Source: Pseudisothecium myosuroides (taxonomy: Eukaryota > Streptophyta > Bryopsida > Hypnales > Lembophyllaceae). From it: DNA of 64,000 bases. The position numbers and the translations under genes are program-made. The notes under the pieces are model-generated. The model ran no database searches, had not been told where the DNA came from, and saw nothing but the letters and a program-made list of their open reading frames with translations. Location of the stretch: NCBI GenBank assembly GCA_951799445.1, contig OX637288.1:2978501-3042500 (forward strand). Direction: 5' to 3'. Shown piece after piece: positions 22,587-32,976 of this stretch (position 1 is the stretch's first letter; every line of letters begins with the position of its first letter).

Positions 22587-22700
22587 AATTAAATTTAGTA
22601 TGGAAACTTCTGAAAATGTATTTACATGTTACAAATGAAGTTCTTATAATTAAATTTAGTATGGAAACTTCTGGAAATGTACTTACATGTTACAAATGAA
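22587..22700. repeat. Tandem duplication, 61-bp period, two copies
   Basis: Both copies contain AATTAAATTTAGTATGGAAA followed by ACATGTTACAAATGAA, differing at only a few positions. Confidence 0.85.
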
Positions 22701-23488
22701 TTTTTTAGGCAAATTTTGTGTAAAATTTTCAAATCTAAAACCTTCTATGGGCAATTTTTACAATCAAAGGTTTGATAGGAATCTAATATTAAAACAAGAA
22801 TTTTAAAATTCAAAACATTTACACAAATTGATTTTAGCAAACTAGAAATTGACTTTGTAGCAAACTAGAAATTGATTTATTGTAATAAATATACATATTT
22901 CATTTTTTTAATGTATTTATGATCTATATATATATATTTTAAATGAGTTCAAAATTCCAATAAGCGGAGGGAAGCAAATATTCAATTTAATAATTAATAG
23001 TTCTAGGTATAAATTTGCCTTTAATAAATTCAAAATTCAACCCCCCTTCCCCCTCCAAACTAAAACAATTTGTCATGTGTGACTTCAAGTATGACTCTTT
23101 AGTCATCTCTTCATGTAGCTTCAAAATTTCACAGTAGTTGTATCTTCGGTTATGACGCTTCAAGTACTGTGGCATCAAAATGGCTTTATGTCATGTGATT
23201 TTTGAATTGAATACTTTATTTCTTGATGCAAGAAAAAATATCCTAAAGTTAGTCAACAAAAACATTAGCTAAAATGACCTATTGTAGTCATGATTATCAC
23301 AAAAAAATATTACATAATTTTTGTGAAATTATGATAAATCAATGATACTTGTAATAATAAGTTTAACAACCACGACGATTTGATAATTATGATTGTTCAT
23401 TGCAACGGTTGGCAGTAGTAATTTACGATACAAAATAATTGTATAAAAGAACAAACAACTTCTTGGGGCAAACAATCAAGTTGATATA

Positions 23489-23779
23489 ATGGCAAAATTG
23501 ATAGCAAGCTTAGACAAAGAAGTGACAAACTATGATAAGAGAGTGGTAAACTTAGACAAACAAATTGAGTTATTGGAAGAAACATTAGCAAACCTAAAGA
23601 ATCGTTTAGAAAACCATGACCAACATTTTAGAATGGTGGAAGAAACAATTGAAAATTTAAACAAACAAGTAGCAAATGAAGATTATGAAGAACATGATAA
23701 AGCTCTTATTGAACTTGAAATAAAAGTCAAGACATTAGAAGAGTCAATGGCTATTGATTTAAAAGAACTTGATCTTTAA
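23489..23779 (+). CDS. Orphan coiled-coil reading frame, 96 residues
   Basis: An ATG-initiated frame (start ATAATGGC, stop TAA at 23777) encodes a strongly heptad-patterned acidic and basic helix. Segments such as LDKQIELLEETLANLKNRLE and VEETIENLNKQVA predict an almost continuous coiled coil, with no signal peptide or membrane segment. The frame stays open and heptad-regular over its whole length, unlike the surrounding AT-rich sequence. It could be a small orphan protein, or the coiled-coil part of a lost transposon or host gene. I cannot assign a function. Confidence 0.38.
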   Translation: MAKLIASLDKEVTNYDKRVVNLDKQIELLEETLANLKNRLENHDQHFRMVEETIENLNKQVANEDYEEHDKALIELEIKVKTLEESMAIDLKELDL

Positions 23780-26700
23780 TCATTTGAATTTTTAATCATT
23801 AATATAAAATGCATTTCTTTTAATTGTATCTTTCATTTATAAATTAAACAAATTGAATTCTAATGATAAAGTTTAGTTTGAACTTAGTTATGCCTACAAC
23901 ATTTTGTGAAGCTATTAGTCTAGTCTATTCAAACAATAGAATAGACAAGTGATAGAATTGGTTTACCATTTGGTGAAGCCTTATAATTGTTTTGAATTTT
24001 GCCATCTTTTTTCAATGTTTGTCTTTTCATCTATAATACATTACGTTGCCAAGTGAATTCCATTTTCTAAAATAGCCTCTAAAAATTTCTTTTTCACAAT
24101 CAAAATTTGGATATGAACATTTGAAATTTGAGCAACTTAAAATTTTAACACCTTTAAATGCATGAAGAGAATTAGAGACTTAATATATACTCACTTCATA
24201 TAAAATATTTAGAAGATGAAATATATAAAATAAACTTCAAGTTTTTTGAAAAATTAAATATATATGAAATGAATAAAATATGTAGAAGTAGTTTCATTTC
24301 TTACATTTGCAATCACATAAATACAAGAAATAAAAACTTCAAAGACTATAAAATGATGAAACCTTCATAATTTTTTTTTGTGAAACAAAAAGAATCTTAA
24401 AATATACAACTATACTAGATTGCGTTATGTTTGTTACTACGTCAATCATCATTAGTTGTTTCTTTTTAAGTTCGTGACAAATTCTATATAATTTTAGTCT
24501 TTAAAATAAAAAATATGGATATTATGATTTTTTGAGAATTATATTTCAGATTTTATGGTAAAAGAATATTAAAAATTAAATTCTAAACTAATTTTTAAAT
24601 TTGAAGTTGGTTTAGTTTTTTTGAGATTGTCTTGAACTTCTATGTAAGAAACCAACCAACAATAGTAGCTTAATTTTTAATGGTAGTATTTGATTTCTAT
24701 TATATTTTAAATAGAAAAAATGTAATACTAAGTACTTAATGAATACTTAATGAAGAATTCAAAATGAAGAGGTATTTTGGAACTTATAGTGAAGTAATGA
24801 AGTCATGGTTTCCACTTCTTGAGTTTTAGTCAAAACCCATTCTTTGATATTTACAAAAAGCACCCCTATGGATGTTCAATTAAAGTCATTAATATTGGCT
24901 TATAATTTCAAATGAGCTTCAACAATGGAATAAAAATACATATCTAACTTTCGCAATGATTATGCAATAAATTTTTTGTAGTGATGACTGTTATTTTAAA
25001 CCTTTGATTGTTTTCATGTTTGTTTTTTAACCAATAAGTACAATTGAGCTTGAACTTTGGGCATCATTATTTTTTTTTCCATAAGTTTTTTAAAATAATA
25101 ATTAATATTTTTTATATATTAGTGTGCCTTGTGCCATTGCCACTATATAATAAAATAGAAATAAAAGTAATTTTCTAATTTTTTAGATTACAAAAACTTT
25201 GAAATTCAATAACATTTACATTGTAGGTTCCAACGCCACAAAACAAAGCCCATACATCCCTCATTGCAAACAACTTTCCAATAGTACCAAGAACGCGATT
25301 GGAAGATGCACGGTCCAGGAGATCTCATTATAACAAATAAAACAAACAAGCATCTTAATTTAAGGTATAAAGACTAGTATGCCCTTTATCGTTTCTACAA
25401 TCAAAATCAAAATCAAAATCAAAATATAATTTTATAATTAAAAAATTACTCAAAAATCTATAGCTTTCACATGATAGATTCCAATGCCACAAAATAAAGC
25501 CGGTGCATCCTTTTTCACATAGACATAGAGCTTTTCGACGGTACCAAGACTGAACGCAAGTAAGGGACGTAAAATCTAAAAGATCTCACCATAATCAACC
25601 AACCAACCAATTTCATTTAAGGTACAAAAATAGGGCATGATTGATAGAAAATCATTCTAAAAATAGATGCTAAGATGCTAAAACATTAGAAAAATATTTT
25701 TTCAAAAAAAACTGATAGTAAAAAAAATATCAGCAAAAATTATATTTTTAGCATATGTCAGATCTTAAATTTTTTTTGGAAAAAATTCAATTAAAATGTG
25801 CTGACCATGCCCTACATTTATGGTATTTCAAAGAATGAATTCAATTTTACTACGTTATAAGGAAAAATTGACGTTATGCTTATCTTAAATTTGCCTTTTC
25901 AATGGTAAAAATACATAGGATTTTTTTGTAGAAGTTAACCATTTATCTTATTCAAAAATTGGTTGGTATAGGAATTTAAGGAAATTGGTTTCAATGGTAT
26001 GTAAAAACTAGACAATTATTATGGTCATTTTAGACATTCACGTTTGGAAATTTTGGTATATGAAGAAAATATATCCTTATCTTTCTAATGATGAACTCAA
26101 CTTTTAAAAGATAGGATTATAGTAAGATGGATCATTACAATATAAATTGTTAATCTTCATTGTTTTATTTCCATCCAAATCCAAATTGCCATAAGTTTTG
26201 ACTATTCCATCTTATTCTTCCAGAACTTTTAAAACGAACCATGAGTATTTTTTCTATTAACTTATAAATATTTTTGTAAATTGAAATCATTTGTATTGTG
26301 CCAAAAAACTAGTGGCATAATTAGAATAAACAAGTGTTGATGCTCTTTAAAACTAATGATTGTATTATCCAATAATTGTTCATTTACACTAAAAAATTAC
26401 AAAACATTATCATATTTACCTAAAAATATAACTATATAGTTAGTAATTATGTCTCTATAGTATTTACAAATTGCTAGAATTTCAAATTTTAATTTCAGTT
26501 TGTATTACATCTCAAATTTATGCCTCAAAATGACTAATTTATACTTTTTTAATGGATACTGTCAAGTTTAGTCCCAAAGCAATTTAGAGATAAGTTTTTG
26601 GATGATGGAGTGAATGCACGAAGCTTTAACTTGGTCTTCTAGGGACACATCCTTCACCTAGCTAAATTTTCTCTCATTCATATGCTAGTTTAATGTTATG

Positions 26701-26884
26701 AATTTCCAAAATTATACTTTAATACTTGCTATTTATATGAATAAGAATTAAAAATATGTCACCTCCAAAAAACAACATGGCTTTTGTAACTCACAAAATG
26801 AACCCTAAAAAAAATTCTACAATTTTCATTTTCATACTTTTAATATATTGTTTTATTGCAATGCTATTGGATTGTTAGGGTCAT
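23780..26884. other. AT-rich intergenic sequence with a dispersed repeat
   Basis: 25226-25372 and 25480-25630 are two copies of a roughly 150-bp repeat (TTCCAACGCCACAAAACAAA / TTCCAATGCCACAAAATAAA, ending TTTAAGGTA), also related to 20550-20640. A (AATCAA)n run lies at 25399-25425. No gene is recognised. Confidence 0.5.
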
Positions 26885-29195
26885 CCAAAGCATCAAACTC
26901 CTCAGTTACATTTGGTCTTTCCATCATCAAGTTGTCCAAATCAACTTGAGTACAACCAACTTGATATTCTTGTATCACCAAGGTGTAGTGATAGTCAAAA
27001 TCATACATCTTATTCATCACTAGATTGTAAGCATTTTGTAGGAGGTTTTACTCAACCTTGGCCTTTAGCATTGCAATTTTGTCATAACGACTTAGAGTTT
27101 TCAAATTTCAATGTCCAGTGATTTGGGCTATGACCTCTAGAAGAACATGAACAACCAACATTCGTGTTATAGAAGTCATCTGTCCACTGTTGTTTGTGAT
27201 GTCTCCTTCAATACCAACATTTTTGCTATACTTTTCATCCATTGAGATATATGTCTCTCATTGCAATTAATTTTGCCCTTGTACCATATGTTTGTCCTAC
27301 TTTTTAAAATGCATGCCAAGAAAAGATGATTATCTTTGTTTGTATCTAGCATATGGGACATCAAAGTCTCCCAAGTGTTTATAACATTTGTATCAAACCT
27401 GACCACAAAAGGCCTGAAATGCTTGTCTTGGAACCTAATTATTGTAACCTTATAGTTCTTCAAGAATCTCTCATCATATCTAGTATGGACCAACAATTTC
27501 TAATAGCAAACCAAATTAACTTCATATTTGACTTACAAAATTAAGCCATGTAAGTCAAGAGAGATCATTGACATTATGCATCTTGGAAAATAATATAACG
27601 CGATCTAGAAGGTAGAGATTACAGACGCCATAGAACTTGCAATATACTATTCATGCCATACAAATGAAGAAAAAATATTGACGCTTGGTTGCAGTTCAAA
27701 AAAAATTGAAAGATATAGCTGAAATTGGTATTGTAAATACTTCAAATATTTCAAGTTTTGTTGGTTGCAATCTTTATAAAAGTCATCCACTTGCAATTTT
27801 TAAATCTCTTCATTGCCCCGTATCAAGAATACAATGAAATAAAAGAATGCAAATGTCATTTGGCAATCCCTTGAATATTTAGGTTGATACAACTTATAAT
27901 TCAAAATTAACAACTCCTACTTCCACGTTAGGGCATCAACTTTTCTCTGTTTCTTATTTGCACCTGCGTCTCAAGAATGTTCCATTGCAATCAACAAAGA
28001 CTTGCTGCAATCAATAAAGAACAAATTCTTTCTAATGTCAAACGCAGATTTGTTTATGCAAAGTCGCTTCACCCACCTCTCTTGTTCTTTGCAAAGAATA
28101 TGTTGGAAGGCTATAAAAATGCTCATCAAGCTTGGTGATGGATATCGCTTGCCGTTACATTTACAGGGCTCACATAAGAAATTTTTTTGCCACCAAACCA
28201 CCAAGCTTGGGATAAAGAATCTCCTCTATCTTCTACTTAGTTGACAATCCCATAAACACCCTCTATGAGTCGGACTTATTCCTTGTCCAATTGTTAACCT
28301 TTACACTCTTGTCATTGGTGTCTACAATAATCTTTCTCAAATCAACTAAAATAATTCAAAAAACAGTGCCAAAATTGTGCTTTGCTTGTAGAGAAGATGC
28401 ACCAAGCTGAGAAATATTTCTAGCTTTACTTAAAGAAATAACTTCACCAATGTTTGAACTACAATTATGATTCATTGGTGTTGATGGAATAGCATTATCG
28501 CTGTCAATAGTGGCAATTACAAGATTAAAGACTCCATTTATAGGAATTGCACTCACATGACCTCCACTACTAGGAATTACACCCGATCAGAGCTCCACTA
28601 GTATGAAGAATACCTAATGATGCTGATCTTAGATAATTATGTGCACTATCAATAACTACCTCTACAATTGAATTGTTGCACATGATAGGAACTTGACATG
28701 CAATCTCAGAATTGTTGCTAGGTATAGAAATAATTGACAAAAGAATATCACCAGCATTAATAGTATACGCTTCTAACTTTGAAAATATGATATCATTAGA
28801 AACTTCCATATTTCTATTATCAGTGATAAGAGCAGGCAAATTATCAGTAAAATCAATTTGTCTACTACTAGATGCAACCTCGTTAGTTGCAATATTTGTT
28901 CTACAAGTATCATGATTAGATACATGTAAAGACTCTATTACATAAGAAATTGAGCCCAAGAAAGAAGTCTCGATAGATAAATCTACTAAGCTAGAGTTGA
29001 ATTCCCAAGCCCTATGATCTCTCGAGCTTTTTGGTTGCAAAAGACTATTCTTATAATCTCTTGATAGTGAAATCATAGGAGAAGTAGTATGACTCTTTGT
29101 TACCAGATTAATAAGATTTGCTTCATCAATTATTTGATGTAAGATAACAACCTCGAGATTTCTTTGAACATAATTTGAGGTGTTTATCAACAATC
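26885..29195 (-). pseudogene. Crypton-like tyrosine recombinase, decayed copy 2
   Basis: On the minus strand, pieces in shifting frames line up in order with copy 1. A Ser/Asn-rich N-terminal stretch runs 29193-28360. The core-binding segment reads CNGKRYPSPSLMSIFIAFQH (around 28160-28100; copy 1 has NGKHYPSQSVIGIYKGFN). AGANKKQRKVD (about 27950; copy 1 AGANKERRKVD) precedes box I FLIRGNEEI (about 27800-27830; copy 1 FLIRGDSEL). RYDERFLKNYK (27460-27495) follows, then NHLFL and WYKGKIN. Box II reads GDITNNSGQMTSITRM (about 27160-27210), and LSRYDKIAMLKAKV (about 27060-27095) carries the Tyr. Frameshifts and stops are frequent. The shared order makes relatedness to copy 1 secure; the recombinase assignment rests on the box motifs. 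Box II has Asn and Gln where His and Arg are expected. Confidence 0.68.
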
Positions 29196-29457
29196 CTTCA
29201 GAACTGACTGGCTAAAACATGTTGATGTTAGCAAATCCTTGCTACAATATGCTCCAACCTACAACAAACTTCAAATGAACTGGAGGGATTACAATTGTAG
29301 GAAGTCCATCCACCATATATAATTTTTGGTCATTCTTATAGATGATTCCACTTCGACTAGAGAGTTTGACATAAAATTCATTTCAAGAATGGAAGCTAAC
29401 AATATATTCACATCTCCTTCAATTTCAAGAGGAATAAGTGTACAAATTACTAAATAA
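29196..29457. other. Intergenic, possibly upstream part of the copy-2 pseudogene
   Basis: Nothing recognisable. Composition is like the preceding pseudogene. Confidence 0.35.
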
Positions 29458-29934
29458 CACTATAAGAAAGACACGTTTTTGGAGTCGTTTGGCAAAAAAC
29501 GCGCCGTGTTTTTTCTGACATCCGGCATCTGGCGATTTGGAGCCGCAGCAGTGGGAAGTTTGTGTGACGTCCACGGAAACGAGCACCTAGGAGAGGGTCA
29601 GACATGTACATGTTAGCGCGGACGGGCATGTCTAAATGTACGTCCAAAAAAACAGGACCGCGTTTTTACGAGACATATTGATGTTTTTTAGAACGTCCAA
29701 AAAAACATAGATTGCCACGTCAGCAAGCAGACCCATTTTGACTTTAGGTAAATCAATGAAAATTACTACAATTAATAATAAAATGATGACCAAATGTGAA
29801 AATTTTAGGAAATAGGCAGCCACGTGGCATGCTTTGCAAAAAAAGGCCAATGGATGGATATACACCATGGATGAAAAGAGAAATTCTTTATACAAGTAGG
29901 ATGGTAGGAAGATTGACAACCCATATGGGATATT

Positions 29935-30876
29935 TTAATCCCTAAAGGTCTGAGACTATGTTTTCACCAAAACCACTCCAAAATTGCCATTTCTAATACA
30001 AGTACCAAATTTTATAAAAAAAACATTTTTGGACACATGTAACCGTAAGATCTTATAGAACACTGGTTTGAGAAGATGTGGAAAAAATTTCAGAATTTTC
30101 CACTATGCAGATTGGAAGATATTAGCGTTTGAATTGACAAAAAACCTTTTTTTGTCCCTGCGAAAATCCGGGCAGCTGCACTTCACAAGGTCACATTTGT
30201 ATGAAAAAATGCCCAAAATGGTGGTTACTCTTTGGATTCATTCTTCTAGGCAAGTTGGCTACATGTTTGAAAAATTTCAAATCATTTGGAACTGCACAAC
30301 ATATAGGAAAAAAATAGTAAGTAGAAAGAGGTAGAGAATGATTCAAAACACTAAATTGTTAAGAATTTATTTATGGAATTGAAAAATGCCAATCCCAACG
30401 GTTGTAATGTTGTAATAAATAATCTACATCCAATGTTTTTATTTTTTCTCAAAAATATTGAAAATTGAGTGAAATAAAGGACTTCAAAGTTTATTTTAGA
30501 GTAGAGATTCCATAACTACCCTCAAACTAAGAATCCTCATAACTTTTTACTCATTAATCCAAATGGAATGATTTAAAGCTTTCCACGTACATATAAATCT
30601 AAAGGACCAATTTCAAATTTTTATTTAAAAAAAAAATGATTTTTAAAGAATTTTTTGAGCTGCCCGGGCTGCCCGCCACGCACGAAAAATTACATATCAT
30701 ACAATAACGTTTTAACCATGTAGTCAAAAGTTATGAAAATTGTTGGACCTTAAAGATACTCCTTGGGCACATCTTGTGTGAAAATTTCAAAGAAAAAAAA
30801 TAAAAACTCCACTCGTAGTGAGCTGCCCAAAATCGCTATGTTGTCAAAAAACGGTGTTTGGACCTTTAGGGGTTAA
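29935..30876 (+). mobile_element. TTAA-flanked MITE J (family 1) inside the CACTA element
   Basis: TTAATCCCTAAAGGTCTGAG and GGACCTTTAGGGGTTAA bound 942 bp. The interior is a diverged family-1 copy, retaining the landmarks GATCTTATAGAACACTGG, AATCCAAATGGAATGA and GCTGCCCGGGCTGCCCGCC. The TTGTCCC hairpin is lost. It post-dates the surrounding CACTA element. Confidence 0.87.
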
Positions 30877-30920
30877 GCAAGAACTGTGTTCAATGTAAAA
30901 TGTCTAAAATAACATGATCC

Positions 30921-31000
30921 AAATGTCTGAAACAACATCAAGATGTCTGAAACAGCATTGAGATGTTTGAAACAACGTCTAGACGTCTAGAATAACGTCT
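30921..31000. repeat. Four 20-bp direct repeats within the CACTA element
   Basis: Units beginning A(A/G)ATGTCTGAAACAACATC, exactly 20 bp apart, with a fifth degenerate unit just upstream. Consistent with subterminal transposase-binding repeats. Confidence 0.75.
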
Positions 31001-31640
31001 TCATTTACAATGGTGAAGTTCCTATATTCTAGGTATCCCATATCTTTTGTCTCACTACAGACGGATAAAGGATACAAATAGGATCTTTCTACCCTTCATT
31101 CTCACTAAATTTCAATGAAGTAATTCCTTCATTTGGCCATCAAAAATTCTCTTGATGGTAGATGGTAAGTTTTTAAATTTTTTTATTGAATTCAATAATT
31201 TTTTTGTTCATTTTATGCTATTTTTTATTTTATTTCTAAATAATTATTTTCCATTGACCCTACCCTGTGGTTCAATTGTGCATCAATCGATGTCTCAAAA
31301 AACTAGACATCTAAGTTGATGTTTCAAAAAACGCCACGTCAGATGCCACATCATGGACGGGTTGGATGAAAAATAAATCCACGTGGCTTTTTTTTCCTAC
31401 GTGGCGCCATTGTGGCATCCACATGGTGCATTGTAGGGAGCTTAGAAGACCATGTTTCTTGTGATGTCTTTAAAAAACAAGTCCAAATTTTGCATGTTTT
31501 TGGCCTAACAAAGCACATTTTTTGCCCATCTATTTTGATGAATTTTGTGGGACGTCAACGCGGATTTTTTTTGCGTCTTACATGACGCGGTACCACGTTT
31601 TTTCTAACATAAAAAAAAACATTAGTTTCTTATAGTGTAA

Positions 31641-32190
31641 AAACTATCGCAATGCAATCAAGAAGAAACACATCTCTCGTCTCTTGCCTAAGTCAATGCT
31701 ATCAATGGGAGAAACTTGAAAGCGCTCATCTATGAGCTTCTTCTCTTCAGTTATTTGTAGGCGGAGAGGCTTGTGGGTCATGGAACACCACAAATAGAAA
31801 CTAGAACAAATTAAATTGACAATTGCAAAAACATGCAAAAATCCGTAGCAAATCACTCCAAAAAGCTCCAAATATATTCAAGACATTAAATCGCTCACAC
31901 AACAAACTCCAAAATAACACGCAAATGGTGGGCAAAACAACAAAGAAATTCCGAGCAATATAATGTATTAATGTAGGTAGGTAGGTAAATATGATTAGAT
32001 AAGTAGGAAACCTGAATAGAAATTTCAATATTTGAGCATCTCCTTTAGGGCACGCCATACTGCCTTGACAAATGGTTTGGTGTGCTCGGTTGTTTTTATA
32101 TGACCCACCAGTTGTAGCCTTTTGGTTTTGTCAATGTAGAGCACATCAAATTTCAATCACCACTCATCAAATTGTTGTGTCTTGTGCATT
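31641..32190. other. Intergenic, no gene recognised
   Basis: Short unrelated open frames on the minus strand only. Confidence 0.45.
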
Positions 32191-32350
32191 CACTAGAAGA
32201 AATTTGCGTTGAACTCAACAAAAACTACCCCGGCACATGTTTGTTGTGTCCAGCGCAAAATCTGCGTTGAAAAATGCAGATTTTACGCTGGACACAACAA
32301 ACACGTGCCGGGGTAGTTTTTGTTGAGTTCAACGCAAATTTCTTTTAGTC
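32191..32350. mobile_element. Hairpin MITE with CACTA-like ends, 160 bp
   Basis: CACTAGAAGAAATTTGCG at the left pairs with CGCAAATTTCTTTTAGTC at the right. Nearly the entire element is an inverted repeat centred near 32270, and the three-base duplication ATT lies at 32188-32190 and 32351-32353. A transcript would form a long, almost perfect hairpin. Non-coding. Confidence 0.87.
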
Positions 32351-32976
32351 ATTTGATTGAGGCCCCATTACTGATAAAAAAAAAAGAGTTTGAACCTCTT
32401 TTTAATGGAGGAGCGGACATCGAGGCCGATGAAATTGGGGACAGGTTTGCATTGATTCATTGCTATTACCCAATGGCAAGTCAACTTGTTGCGGAGTTCA
32501 GAGGGATATTCATTGATATAGATTCCAAGCTCAAAATTCCGTGGGCTAGTCACAACTTGAAAGAACTCCAAACTTGGAAGTTTGGATTTTGCTGGGTGAC
32601 TGGTGGGAGCACGTTAACACACCGGCCCCTTTCTCAACTCTGACGCACACTAAAAATGGTTTGGTGTGTCCCTTATACCGTGGACCGGTGGAGATGCTCT
32701 TACTAGGGTTAGCTCGATTTGCGCCTGGTCTGTTTCCGGCCAATAACCGTCTCGACGGAGTCAGCTACCGGCCAGTACAGTACTGTAGCTGACCCCGTCT
32801 TCGCTCATCCAACGCATTCATCCAAGTCATTCATCCAATTTTGAATGGGACGGAATCTAAGGTTTTCCTAGATAGCAAATTTGAAAACCCAACGGATCGC
32901 CGGAAGAGCTCCGTCACGTACACAAACTCTCTCCTGCCCCGAAAATCTTTTGATGTTGCAGCCTATTTCCCGAGCT
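32351..32976 (+). promoter_or_regulatory. EME1 upstream region
   Basis: An open frame at 32380-32640 (80-odd codons, no family recognised) may be a decayed gene fragment. 32700-32830 is G+C-richer and carries the palindrome TACAGTACTGTA at about 32775. A related motif lies upstream of the LPA1-like gene. A second in-frame ATG at 32953 could add eight residues to EME1. I see no clear TATA box. Confidence 0.4.

Larger units (their letters stand above)
21796..23488. other. AT-rich intergenic with small tandem repeats
   Basis: Contains an (ATT)n microsatellite at 22407-22443, a duplicated unit of 61-bp period at 22587-22700 (AATTAAATTTAGTATGGAAA twice) and a doubled AGCAAACTAGAAATTGA at 22835-22875. 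No gene. Confidence 0.6.
29458..31637. mobile_element. Non-autonomous CACTA element, 2.2 kb
   Basis: The left end is CACTATAAGAAAGACACG and the right end, reverse-complemented, is CACTATAAGAAACTAATG. The three-base duplication TAA is at 29455-29457 and 31638-31640. It contains no transposase frame. A 942-bp TTAA element (J) has inserted at 29935-30876, so the CACTA element alone is about 1.24 kb. Four 20-bp direct repeats at 30921-31000 resemble the subterminal repeats to which CACTA transposases bind. The termini match those of the MITE at 7166, so one transposase could serve both. Confidence 0.88.
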
